DNA from: Adiantum capillus-veneris | Taxonomy: Eukaryota > Streptophyta > Polypodiopsida > Polypodiales > Pteridaceae | Assembly (NCBI GenBank): GCA_014529385.2 | Contig: CM043945.1 | Span: forward strand, 92,493,112 to 92,557,111 | Reading direction: 5' to 3' | DNA length: 64,000 nucleotides | Shown: one piece after another, positions 1 through 10,694 of the stretch | Layout of the letters: each line of letters starts with the position of its first letter | Position numbering within the stretch: the first letter of the stretch is position 1 | Notes under the pieces: generated by a model | The model's database searches: none | What the model was told of the DNA's origin: nothing | Seen by the model: the letters and a program-made list of their open reading frames with translations, nothing else | Program-made: the position numbers and the translations under genes

Positions 1-1650
1 TGCTCATCAAGTATCTATGGGCTTCTAAATCTGCATATAAGACTTTATCTCCATTGTAGCCATATAGCTGTTAAATTTGCTTTGTTGCAGTTGTGCATGT
101 GTTGCCACTACTACGAGCTTGCTCTGCTATACTGGAACTCTCTGCTAGATTTGAGTCCATGTTGGTTTGATCTGTAAAAACTGTCTACTAGAAGATTTTG
201 GTATTGATTAGCAGAATTTCTCCTACTCGGGTTTGATAAAACTGCTTGTGTCAAAGCACTTTTGCAGTTGACTGCTCTTCAGACTCACAAGAGTTGATTA
301 ACTCTAGCTTGAAAGTTTTAGAATTGATTTAGGCTCTGAATAGCCTAATCTGTTATCCACCGTGATTTGTGTCCCTGTTCGTCCAATCGGAAGCTAATTT
401 GCAGTGCAACTACTTGCACTAGTCAATTTATAGCGTGCACGTTCACTTCTGGCTTCTTGGCTGAATTGTGGCAGCACTTTCCAAAACTGAGCACGAATTT
501 TTTCTTCTGCTTACAACTTTGAGTTGGCCTTTTTGATCGTTTTTTTGACTGATCTGGTTCGCTTTTGCGGTTTGTGATTTTCTCGCCCGTGTGTTTTTTC
601 AACTTGCTCGCTTTTGCGCGGTTTGCTCGGTGTGCGACTGTTCCGGCTTTGCTTTTGTTTTTTGCTTTTCTGCCCCTTTCTGGATTTTTCTGACTCTTCT
701 GGCACTTTCAACGACTTTCTGTTTACTGTTCTTAATTTTTTGTGAAATTTTGAGTTTTTACCTTTTTTTGGATATTTATATGATTTTTTGAGAAAGTTTT
801 GATTTTTAATAAATTTTTGGGTAATTTTCTATTTTTTGTGATTTTGTTTGAAGGTTTTATGAATTTTTTGATTTATTAGAATTTTTTTGACCACTTTTTG
901 ATTTTTTATGGATTTGTTTTGAGTTTTTAATGACTTTTTTTACAATTTTTTGATTTATCTGTGTTATTTTTGAAAATTTTATGAAATTTTTTTGGTATTT
1001 TTTGTGAATTATCTGTGTATTTTTTGCTTTTTTATGAGTTTATTTGTTTTTTAGTGAATATTCTATGTTTTTTTCTATTTAAAAAAAAAGTTAAACTTTT
1101 TTAATGATTTTTTATGAGTTTTTTTTCTTTTTTATAAATTTTTTGGGTGATTTTTTAATCTTATTCTAAAATTTTATTGGAATTTTGATTTTTTAATTGT
1201 TTTTATGATTTTTAAAATTGTTTTTTAGATTTTTTGTTTAATTTAAAAAACCCTTTATTCCTTTATTTTATTTTTTGATTTTTAAATGGGTTTTTATGTG
1301 AGTTTTTTAAAACCCTTTTTTTTAATTTTTTGAAAACCTTTTTATTGATTTTGGTTGTTTGTTTTTTTTTCAATAAACTAAATTATTTTATTTACCTGGC
1401 TTGACTTACCTGCAGTGGGTGGAATTCTCTAGGCGTGGACCAGCACTCATGGGGGCGTTGATGTCTGCCGTTGACTTCCGGGCCTGACGGTGTTGAGGGC
1501 GCGTGGACAGTAGGGAAGAGGCGGGGCAGCGGGCTGCAACAACCTGTGGTGCGCAGGCACGAGAGAGTAAAGAGAGAGTAGAGGGCATCACCTTGGTGGG
1601 GTTCACCTGGCAGCACGCAACAGAGAGTGAGAGAGAGAAAGTGGGAGTGT

Positions 1651-1681
<31 letters not shown>

Positions 1682-3836
1682 GGGGTGAGAATAAGACAAG
1701 GGAAAGGGATAGCAGCGCGTGACAATCGTGGCAGTGGGGAGCCAGGGCCTGCGACAACTGGGTGTGTGTACGTGCGCGTGGACTGCACGACAAAGCGGGG
1801 GAGAGAGCGGTTGAGACTCGAGAGGCACACGACACCGACACAGGAGAGGCACGCAACAGGGCCTGTCAGTGGGCAATACGGACAGCCGGGGAAGTGGGAG
1901 TGTGTGGGGTTACGCAAAAGTGAGGGTCCGACAACGCGCAAGGTCCGGCTAGCAGTGTGCTGGGCACGCGGAGAGAGAGTGAGAGTGGGCAGCGGGGAGA
2001 GAGAGAGAGAGTTAGAAGGGAGTTAGAGAGAGAGTGAGAGGGGGAGGTGAGAGAACGTAAATAATCAGGCTTTTAGTGAGAGAGGGAGGTGGGAGAACGT
2101 AAATAATCGGACCTTTGGGGAGGAGAGAGAAAGTTAATGAGCGGACTTTTGGCAGGGGAAGGAGAGAGAGAGTAAGAGAAGAGAGAGAGAAGATTGTGTG
2201 TTGCGGTGGGTTCACACGGAGAGGGAAGAAGAAGAAGAGAATTTTAATGTCAACGGAAACTATCGCAAAAGACCGTAAAGATCTAGTCGAAGGTTTTATC
2301 CATCGCAAGGCAAGATGTCGAGTTCGAAAATTGTTTTTTTAATTTTTTTTTTCAATCATCCAAAAATGCCAAAAATAGGCCAAAAATTAGTCGAAACTCC
2401 AAAAATCATCCGAAAATCCCAAAATTCGGCAAAAAAAACCAAAAAATCCTCGAAAAATTCTATAAACCTTAGAAAATTATCGGCAATCACAACCAAACAC
2501 TATCAACACGCAAAAGCACACCAAAAATAGCAGATTTTATCGAAAATGCCAAATTCGATAAAATCGTCAACCCGATCCCCGGAAATAGTAAAATGCTCTA
2601 AATTTGGCAAAATAAAGCCCAAATGCGCTCGAAATCAAGCCGTAAACACGCATTCAAAACAGCTTGTAAAGATTGCAAGATATCAAATTTTTATGGATTT
2701 AAGCAAAAATTTACAAAATAATGCCAAAAAATTATAAAAATTATCCAAAAAATACTCAAAAAATTTGTGAAAATTCTCCACACATTGGGGATTAGTGCAG
2801 CCAAATAAATCACAAAAAGCACATCAATTCATTTGCCAAATAATTTCATCAACAAAATCCAAACTAGGCAATTAAATCGATAAAATTAGCGACAAAATTA
2901 GGTCAAAATTTGACGCAATTGAAGTGTGTAAATCACTGTTTTGAGCTCAAAAACGTAGCAATTAACCATTACACACATCAAATATGCAATCAAAAATTGA
3001 ATTAATCATTTTTTAGGCACATACACACACACACACACACACACACTAATAATTGGCAGTTTTTACCAATCTTTAGGTGCGCACACAAAAGGGTTAATCT
3101 TGTTGAAATTGCAATGTGATTTGACAAATCTCTAGTTGGGCATTATGGAAACACAAATAAATCATCACAATTGAAAAATCATTAAGCACACATTGATTTT
3201 TAGGTGCACAATCAAGGGCAAAATAGTGCACACACACCTAAAATTAGGCATACACACACTCAATTAGAATGCACACACACTTGCAATTGACCATTCAAGC
3301 ATGCAATTAGATCAATTAGGTACACAATTAGCAATCTACAATCACCAATTAGCAATTGAACTTGTCAAATTCATACGCCACCAAATCTGGAAAATTTCGG
3401 CATTACGACGACATGAAAACGAACAATCCAAAAATTTCATAGCATCATAGCATCAACATTACATTGCAATAACAGAGCATCAACATCACATTGCATCATG
3501 GTGGGACCTCTGCACAATTCTACACATCTTTAGATTCTAAGAAGGTTGAGAATACCACCTTCATTACCTTTCCAATGAAGATCGATTGAGGGTTGAATGC
3601 TCCAATCCTTCGTAGCAAATTAGTAAGTTATAAAAGATTAGTGAAATTAGCAAAGGGTTAGTGTGAAATTACAGTGTGTAAAAACACAATTGGCAAGATA
3701 CGGTGACAAATTAGGGAACAATGAACACATTGCTTCATGCACACACATCCAAAATCCACAAAAACATAAACACACAAGTGAAATTAGTGAGGAAACACAT
3801 CCGATTATGCCACAATGACACTAGCGCAGGCCACCG
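1..3836 (-). mobile_element. Non-coding interior of a minus-strand gypsy-type LTR element
   Basis: This stretch lies downstream, on the minus strand, of the primer-binding site and LTR at 3837-4601, so I read it as the interior of that element. No gag or pol motif is visible in any frame; the short ORFs are low-complexity. Composition changes abruptly: T-rich at about 540-1380, purine-rich (G and A) at about 1500-2250, A-rich at 2340-2760, and a short (AC)n at 3022-3046. This could be a long untranslated leader or a non-autonomous element. The 3' LTR is not in the window, so the assignment to one element is an inference. Confidence 0.4.
1648..1685 (+). repeat. (GT)n followed by a run of 21 G
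   Basis: A (GT) tract at about 1648-1664 runs directly into 21 consecutive guanines at 1665-1685, inside a longer purine-rich region. The G run can form a quadruplex in principle and is a likely site of sequencing or assembly length error. Confidence 0.9.
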
Positions 3837-3854
3837 TCCTCGGCAACGGTGCCA
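3837..3854 (-). promoter_or_regulatory. Primer-binding site, tRNA-Asp type
   Basis: Read on the minus strand this is TGGCACCGTTGCCGAGGA. It closely matches the tRNA-Asp-type primer site found in many plant Ty3/gypsy elements (canonical TGGCGCCGTTGCCGGGGA). It sits two bases inside the LTR edge at 3857, the expected spacing. This fixes the element as minus-strand with the interior to the left. Confidence 0.75.
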
Positions 3855-3856
3855 AA

Positions 3857-4601
3857 TGTTGGGGATCCCATCATTGCATAGCTCCAATGATCAACAAAAT
3901 TATCAATTCGGAGGGATGAGCTACCCGGCTAGGACATGGAAACACTCACACGATTAGTGAGCTATTCATGGCAACATGAATGGTTAACTCTACGAGGTGA
4001 GCTTCTCGGCCTATGGAGAAGCTAAGCCATAATGATAGGCAATCTCCACATCCACTTCTCTTCACCTCTAATCAACCCAATCACACACACTTACAATTGC
4101 AAGACGCACACAACACTAATCCTATCAAGCAACGCACTAATCGCAAGCACACACACATAGATCTATTGAGCACCACACTCCAATCAAACCTACATGCACA
4201 CACAAGCAAGAAAGGGCAATCACACAAGATTAAAGAGGGATTAATCACTAATTAGTTATACGATCTAGCTAATCTAAGCATCATAAGCAATCATAAGAAA
4301 CATGAGAGAGGCATAGTGAAAGAGAATTAAGCATTGATTAGTGTTAACGAAGTCACATGAGCAAGGAGAAGCTCAAGGACTCCATAGCCACACACCTCAA
4401 GAGCTCTCACCAAAGAGTGCTCTCAACAAATGAGCTTGAGAACCCTAATTTCTTTTACACCTGCCTTATATACCTAGGGTAAAAATATGCAATGTCCGGG
4501 TGCCCAAGGCCTTTAGGGCTCCACCATTTCCTAAATCTGCTACCTAGGCACACTAACTAGCATGTTCTTTACAACTTGAAACTCCCATTGAGCCCGTAAC
4601 A
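3857..4601 (-). mobile_element. 5' LTR of a minus-strand gypsy-type element
   Basis: The segment begins TGTTGGGG and ends CCCGTAACA on the plus strand, giving imperfect TG...CA inverted ends. It abuts a tRNA-Asp-type primer site on the left. A TATA-like TATATAAGG lies on the minus strand at about 4464-4472, about 600 bases from the primer-site edge, consistent with U3 on the right. The right boundary is inferred from the inverted ends only, because no second LTR is in the window. Confidence 0.55.
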
Positions 4602-5330
4602 CATTAAAATATCACAATGGCTTGAGAATAAATCGAGAATTTACAATACATGACCAGTTTGGAAAAATGTGAAAAATGTGTAACTCCAATCTTTACTTTT
4701 TCTTTGTATTCATCCTCGATGTGTATCCGTACGTCTTCGTTCTTTAGTAGCTTCTGTTAACTGACATTGACTCAGTTAATAGAGCCGATCCACACGGATC
4801 ATCAAACGGAGCTACTGTGTGAAAGATATCACAGTTCAAAGTTGGAATCCTTTGTAGATCCCTGACGAACTGGGTAGATAAATATGGACGGTCAGAGCTA
4901 ATGTCAACAGATAGAATTGAAGTACTTGAGTTGTGGTGTGTGCCGGTCTTTTCAGATTGTCAATCGAAGCTCAGATGGGCAAGCTATGGCCAATTGAAGT
5001 TTTACCAGGGACCAGTTTTGGCATGATTTGACTGTCTTCATAGGCGTGCCATCTGGAATCTGTTCGGTCTTGCCAAGGTTTTGAAGATTGGGTGCAATGT
5101 GACAAGGCACTGAAAATTGATGGCTCATCAATCAAGTGATGTGGTTGCCGAGATACACCTGGTTGAAGTTTGGCGCAATTATCAGAGGGGCAACTTCTAG
5201 ATGGTTTTTCCCTGTATTTTGGGCATCAGTTTGCAGTCTTGAAGGAGTCAAATCGGGACAAGATTTTGGAGTTCGGAAATCAACAATATGGTACATTAAA
5301 TAAATGGGGGTCAAAGCTGGCACCCAAGGG

Positions 5331-5552
5331 TTTTTTTTTAATTTTTATATTTATTTTTATAGAGAGTAGGAACTTGAAATTACAACGCACACACCCGACT
5401 CCGTGAGGTGGAGCATCCCAGCCGGTTAAGGTTGCCAACCCATCATATGAACCATGGGAACAACCCCTAAGGCTTCATGTCACACGAGTGCTAGCTTAGT
5501 TGATAGAGCAAGAGCCTCTTGTGTCTAAGGTCTTGGGTTCAAACTTCCTTGA
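5331..5552 (-). mobile_element. Short retroposon (SINE-like) with 10-bp target duplication
   Basis: A 222-bp insertion is flanked by the perfect duplication CACCCAAGGG at 5321-5330 and 5553-5562. On the minus strand it ends in an A-rich tail next to the duplication (T9 on the plus strand at 5331-5339). The other end carries a tRNA-like stretch that is in sense on the plus strand: TAGCTTAGTTGATAGAGC resembles a pol III A box and GGGTTCAAACTTCC a B box. So the tRNA-like part is antisense to the poly(A) direction, which is odd for a classical SINE. The insertion event itself is well supported; the family is not identified. Confidence 0.7.
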
Positions 5553-6031
5553 CACCCAAGGGGTTTTGTTTGGGGAGTCATGTGAAGAAAAGTTTGGAGG
5601 CTCAAAAGAAGCCGCTGTGGGACATTGCCACGTGGTAGGAAAGTTGAACCCACATGTGGTGGTGGAGCCAATGAGGGTGCAATATATATAGAGGCATGGC
5701 CCCCTTGTGGTGTGTCAAAGAGAGAATGAGAGAGCTCTCATCTCCCCCCTCCCCTTGCCGGCATGCGCCAGTGGCCATGGAGCTTTGCTGCGTGGTCCAT
5801 GGTGGCCGCCGTCGATGGCAACCATTGGCGGTTTTGAAGGCAAAATGGCATGCTAGGTCTTGTGGAGACTTGGATGGAATTTATGACGTGTCAATAAGTA
5901 CCCAATTGTGGCTTGATCCTGTGGGAGGTCCACGAGCCCTCCCTTTTTTTAATTAAGAGAAAAAAAACCGTCCCCACTAGCGAGGTGCTAGTGCTAGGGA
6001 GAGGGAAAAGTGAGCTTGAGAGGGCAGATCC

Positions 6032-6050
6032 CATATATATATATATATAC

Positions 6051-6123
<73 letters not shown>
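6032..6123 (+). repeat. (TA)n(AG)n compound microsatellite
   Basis: An alternating TA tract at about 6032-6058 is followed without a break by about 65 bp of AG. Confidence 0.95.
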
Positions 6124-6126
<3 letters not shown>

Positions 6127-6569
6127 GAAATACATTAAAAGCCCAAGGGGCACTAGTGTCTCTCTGGCTAAAGAGAGAGAGGAATTTGTGAAGCTTATCA
6201 AGCAGAATGGAACCACCCTCTCAAAAGTACCAAATTGGGCCGCCACATAAACCAATGCGAAAGCGGATGCTAAAAATGCAAGGGGATCCCTACAAAAGGG
6301 ATTTTTAAAATCATTTTAGGGGATTTTTAGGAGCCATTCAAGTCTACTGAGGGTTTTTTTGACAAAGGTGTGTGCCTATCAAGCCCATCAGACTTTTTTT
6401 CATGAGATTAGCCTTGGTGTTGGCATTGTAAGCATTGTATATGTTCCTTTGAAGCCAGATCAAGACATTTTTTCCTAGTTTGGTGTCGTTTTCCCCTTCC
6501 TCCCTTCTCTTTCTCCTACTCTTGTGGTGCTCCACCATGTCAATAGTGTGGATGTGTGTGCCCCCCAAA

Positions 6570-7297
6570 CTTTTCAGGCCCAATTCTTTCCTTCTCTACT
6601 TGTTACCCATTGCTCATGGCCTCCCAGTGCCTGCTCTTGGAACCAAATCTTTGCATGCAATTAATACCTTTTGCCTCTTCTCTTTGGCAACTCCCCTCCT
6701 GCAAGAGGTTGAGTTGCTCTCCCTATGCAGCTTTCCACCTTCCAATTTCCATGCCACCATGGCCGCCTCCTTCATTCCCTTGGCCGCTTAGATCAACACC
6801 CCATTCTCCCTGGCCTGCTCATGGCCTTGGCTTCTTCTTCCTTGTATGCAAGCTCTCGCTCCTTGCGCCCTTCTCAAGCATTCAAAATCCTACAACTATC
6901 TCATCAAAAAAATCCCCTACATCCATAAGCTCTTGTACACATTGTGAGAATGTCCACTTGAAACATTTGTACTGCATGAAATAGTCTAATCAGCTACTAG
7001 AGAGATATCCATAGCATAATCCATATCATGCATAAATACTTGAACCATCTATATTGCACGCAATAGCCAAATCACCTGCTAGAGACCTAATCATAGCATA
7101 AAGCATATCATGCACACAGTGTAACCGATGCATAGCACCTTGCAAAGAAACCCTCAATAACATGTCTATCAATAGCATAGCAGATAGATTTAATAGTTGG
7201 CCATATGTCTTTGCCTGCTTCATAGCCAAGCATACCTACTTTCCATGCGTACCACAACTTGTAGGTCCTTCCAATGGCACACACTCCATTTGAGACT
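6570..7297. other. Stretch with no recognised feature
   Basis: Short overlapping ORFs of up to 142 codons occur on the plus strand, but they are Ser/Pro/Leu-rich with no motif I recognise. I do not regard them as genes. Confidence 0.5.
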
Positions 7298-7457
7298 CAC
7301 CATGCTAGTCTTTGACCATCATAGCCTTGTAAACTATATCTTCAACCTCTTCAAATGAGAGCAAGATAGATTGATTTCACCATGCTAGTCTTTGACCTTG
7401 ATAGCCTTGGAAACTATATCTTCAACCTCTTCAAGTGAGAGCAAGCTGGATTGCTCA
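7298..7457. repeat. 80-bp tandem duplication
   Basis: Two copies of an 80-bp unit start at 7298 and 7378, each beginning CACCATGCTAGTCTTTGACC and differing at only a handful of positions. On the minus strand each encodes a stretch around SLEEVEDIVSKA or SFEEVEDIVYKA, so the duplication repeats the C-terminal codons of the ORF at 7385-7696. Confidence 0.85.
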
Positions 7458-7696
7458 ATCACCAAATCTTGAACATCAATCTTCTCTACCTGCTCTTCAA
7501 GCACTTCTCCTATTTCCATATCACTTGCTAAGCAAGAAACAAAATCAACTTTTACCTTGTTTCTTGGCAAGTCGACAGTAACCATATCTAGTGACATAGG
7601 GCTACCTTCCTCTTCTTCAATCCTTGTACTTTGGGCTTCACCACCCGTCTCTACAATGCATGGTATATAAGATTCTTGTTCAAAATCAACCATCAC
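7385..7696 (-). CDS. Hypothetical acidic ORF, 103 codons
   Basis: An open minus-strand frame encodes an acidic product with many Glu and Asp residues and heptad-like Leu/Val spacing (for example LSLEEVEDIVSKAIKV near the C terminus), suggesting a helical or coiled-coil segment. I do not recognise a family. It lies upstream, in minus-strand sense, of an 80-bp duplication that copies its last 20-odd codons. It may be a relic of a retroelement gag or of a host gene exon. Nothing shows that it is expressed. Confidence 0.25.
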   Translation of the reverse strand: MMVDFEQESYIPCIVETGGEAQSTRIEEEEGSPMSLDMVTVDLPRNKVKVDFVSCLASDMEIGEVLEEQVEKIDVQDLVIEQSSLLSLEEVEDIVSKAIKVKD

Positions 7697-8105
7697 TCTA
7701 GAATCCTCTAAGGCTCATCAGCATGCTCGATAGGGCAAGGTTTCCCAACCCCCTTGCTATCCTCTACAACTCTTGTACCATCAACTTGTTGCCATCCTGA
7801 ACCTTATCTTGTGGGCTTCCCATATTCTCTTATTCTTCTTTTACAGGTTCCACCATCTCTAGGTCAAACTTGACAGCCCACTCTGCACTTTGGCCTTTAA
7901 AACTTTCTACAACGTGCTCTTCATGTGTATGCCTTGGTCTTCTTGCTTTTCAAGGAAAAGCGCCCACACTAGGAACCTCTAGGGCTCTAGTACCATAGGC
8001 AGTACATGTGAGTGAAGTACCAATTCAAGCTGGGATTTCCCTTCCAGCTTAAGATTTTACATTTGCGCCACTTTTGTTCTTTTGTTTTTCATTGCATTTC
8101 AATTT

Positions 8106-8460
8106 TGAACTTTGGGGGGCCATATGACATAGTTACTCTCCCCAGGCTCATCACACTAGTAAACTCCCTTTATAATACTTAAGCTAAAGGTCAATAGGGA
8201 CCAAGCTCACTAGAAAGCCCTAGTACATTGCACACATGCTGCCTAAATCGGATTAAGAACCTAAAGTAACCATTGATTATTAGGAAGACATTCCTCATGG
8301 TATTAAGAGAAGATCTCTAACGTCTAACTTGATCAAACTAGTTTAGTCAGACTGCTTGATTCTTAAACCTAGACAAGGGATTATACAAAAAATTATATTG
8401 AGTCTAATGTTTAATACTAAATAAATGTGTTGAATATTGTGCTACCAATCACAGTTAAAG
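8106..8460. repeat. Diverged direct repeat, left copy
   Basis: This segment begins TGAACTTTGGGGGG and aligns in the same orientation with 14475-14825, which begins TGAAAACACTTTGGGGGG. Shared landmarks include CATGGTATTAA and a TAATGTTTA...TACCAATCA block. The pair flanks the gypsy wreckage at 8.7-14.45 kb and could be old LTR or untranslated sequence of one element. The stretch at 7697-8105 before it holds nothing I recognise. Confidence 0.4.
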
Positions 8461-8739
8461 CGGGCAAACATGGATCATGCTAAAAAAAAAGAGAGGCAAT
8501 GCTAATGAACAAGGAACACCTGTTTGTGTTGATGATCACGCTCGATTCGAAAAGTGAACAAGACAAAGATAGCATGAAGTTCAAAATCCCAACACCGTAT
8601 TGCATTCCTGTTCACATTAGAAAACACAAGGAATACCTCTGGGAGGCACATCAGTGGTGGGAAGAGGACCAACCTTTGTTGAACACAATCAACACAACAT
8701 AAAGAATCCTAATATAATTATTTGCACCTCCCTAGAGGG

Positions 8740-9177
8740 TCAAGGCAACAGGATATTAAATAGATGGGTGGGTAGCCCTAGGTTTACACCCCTATCCTCG
8801 TCATCATCGAGAAAAATAAAGTCATCATCAGTGAAACCATATGTGCCATCCGTGTAATCATGTGAATATCCCTCATCATCAGATGCACATATGTTCATCA
8901 AGAATGTCACTAGGCGTCTATAGTCACCTTGGTCAAAAGGGTAGTCTTGTGCAATTGGAGAGACATTCTCTACTAAGTAGGGATCAATCGTGGTCAAGAG
9001 ATGTATCAGCCATTCTAATTCCTTGAAATTCCTCTCACACGCTAGCGTATCTACCAAATCCCGTTCACAGGCAAGCACCGGGTAGACTATGTGAAACACC
9101 TGTGAAAAGTAAAGAGGGTACCTCTCACCCAAGGTAGGAGTGGATAACTTTATCGTACTAGCCATATCTATACACAC
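8740..9177 (-). CDS. Hypothetical ORF, 145 codons, in gypsy debris
   Basis: An open minus-strand frame encodes a product with an acidic C-terminal part (DDDFIFLDDDED) and two similar short blocks, LACERDLVDT and LACERNFKEL, which look like an internal duplication. I do not recognise a domain. It lies downstream, in minus-strand sense, of a gypsy integrase and a protease-like segment. It may be an extra 3' ORF of that element, as some plant gypsy lineages carry, or an unrelated remnant. Confidence 0.25.
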   Translation of the reverse strand: MCIDMASTIKLSTPTLGERYPLYFSQVFHIVYPVLACERDLVDTLACERNFKELEWLIHLLTTIDPYLVENVSPIAQDYPFDQGDYRRLVTFLMNICASDDEGYSHDYTDGTYGFTDDDFIFLDDDEDRGVNLGLPTHLFNILLP

Positions 9178-9600
9178 AGATAGATTTTGATTAGTGTGAA
9201 AATATTATAAGGGTATTTCAAAAGGTCGTGTCCTTGTGCATAATGTGTTATTTGGTCATATACTAGAATTTATAGGTTTCCAGCTTTTTGTTTCGTGGCT
9301 CTTGTTCTTTTACTTTTCTATTTTTGTTTTTGTGAGTATATGGCTATATATATATACATTTCCTAAGATTGGGAGATTGAGTGGTCAGGGAGGAAGGTTA
9401 AGAGGGGAGTAAGTGAATGATGGATGTCAGCAAACACTCCCCCCTTCCTTGGGTATCATTCCTTTTGGAGCGATGTCTTCACCTTTTGAAACCAATTGTT
9501 CCAAGTCATAATAGGTGAAGACTTTGACCAATAGTTATTCACCACCCTAAGCGTTTCATCTAGTTACAAGGGTGGTAAGGTAATCTCCCATGATTTTATT
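9178..9600. other. AT-rich spacer, no recognised feature
   Basis: A non-coding stretch with a short (TA)n near 9345-9358 and no motif I recognise. Confidence 0.5.
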
Positions 9601-10640
9601 TACAACGTTGTTGTAGGTGGTGAACTTACAACGGGAGGTGCAAATTCTTTTTTGTTTGTATAGATATTTACAATGGTAGGTGGAGGTTGTGTCGAAGCTT
9701 GTATTTCCATATATGAACTACTTGAAGAGCAAGAAGCTTCATTTTTTTTTTCAATGTTGGAGCTGAGCAAAACAAGCTTTTCTTGCTTGGGTACCCAAAC
9801 TAGCTCCGGACCAGGTGTATGGTATTCTGTTATCTTTCCCTTCCCACTATCTTCAATCGGCTTTATCGTTACAAGATTTGACTCACATGGGTCAGGTAAG
9901 AGGTAGAATACAATTTACGTTATTCGATCATTCCCTTCATAGTAGCCTTGGGCTTCCACTAGTCATTTAGGAATCCAACGCCACATTTTCTTAAATTTCT
10001 TGGAGCGAGTGGGACATCTCTTACCAGGCTTCTATTTTTTATCGTAAAAAATGGTTGCTAAAGAAGCTTTAGGGACCCATTTGTATGTTTTCTTAGTTAT
10101 ATTGCGATGGGTCTTGTGTGTCTCAAGCTTTGTTTCAGTTACAGAAGTTGAAGCTCTAGAGAGTTGGGCTATAGGGACATATAGTTCAACCTCTTGGACA
10201 TGCACTGTTTTGGGTTGTATTTTCTCGGGAGGCGATATCTCAGGGACTATCGCTTAAGTGGTAGGGCTAAGAGTTGGTTTCTGTGATGTGACACTCCCAG
10301 TCCCCCAATCAATAGTACATTTGGTCGCTATCATCCACGTGCATCCTAGGTTTATATTACCTTCCATAGTTCCAACAGACATGAGCAAAAAGTCTTGAGC
10401 TACGACCCCATTGGCATAACTGACAAAAGTGTGCCAGGTTCCAAGAACCATAGGTTTTTTCTTGTTGATTCCCTTGACTTGGATAGTACTCTCAGCTAGG
10501 GATGAATTTCCTAACTGACACCACACTTCATATGATAGGAGATTATATTTAGCACATCTGTCCAATAAGGTGTTATATAGCATTTTTCCATAGATGCTAT
10601 TTAGCTCAATAAGGTATTGTAGAGGTGTGTTAGAGTCCAA
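9600..10640 (-). pseudogene. Gypsy-type aspartic protease remnant with long C-terminal tail
   Basis: The block at 10254-10640 resembles a retroviral-type aspartic protease. LLDRCAKYNLLS sits where LLDTGAxxNLLS is usual, so the catalytic Asp is kept but Thr-Gly has become Arg-Cys. About 60 residues later comes NINLGCTWM...CTIDW, like the conserved LGRPWL...DW end of plant proteases. After a stop at 10254 the same frame stays coding-like to about 9600, with a Ser/Thr/Pro-rich stretch and basic KRCPTRSKKFKKMW, broken by three or four stops. It is in the same frame as the integrase end at 10695-11048 and separated from it by one stop. I infer a retroelement protein, decayed. Confidence 0.5.
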
Positions 10641-10694
10641 CCAATGATCATCTGTTTCAACGTGAAATGCATGTGTAACTCCAAGGTTGGCCTC

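Larger units (their letters stand above)
4760..6570 (+). repeat. Diverged copy C of a ~1.5 kb promoter-bearing repeat
   Basis: This region aligns by eye, in order, with the copies at 15203-16851 and 18838-20524. Shared blocks include a segment near 4960-5010 ending in CAATTGAAGTTTT, a CCCACATG block near 5650, and a stretch beginning ACCCAATTG near 5908. A TATA-like AATATATATAGAGGCATGG lies at about 5677-5695. It is much more diverged than the other two copies. The retroposon at 5331-5552 and the (TA)n(AG)n array at 6032-6123 interrupt it. The repeat type is not certain; an LTR is my best guess. Confidence 0.5.

Noticed and set aside
1392-1876. Two overlapping 150-codon minus-strand frames
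   Set aside because: They cross a (GT)n and G21 tract, overlap each other in different frames and show no domain. Low-complexity composition explains the openness.
5485-5545. Functional tRNA gene
   Set aside because: A-box and B-box-like words are present, but the anticodon and acceptor stems do not pair convincingly, and the segment lies inside a retroposon.
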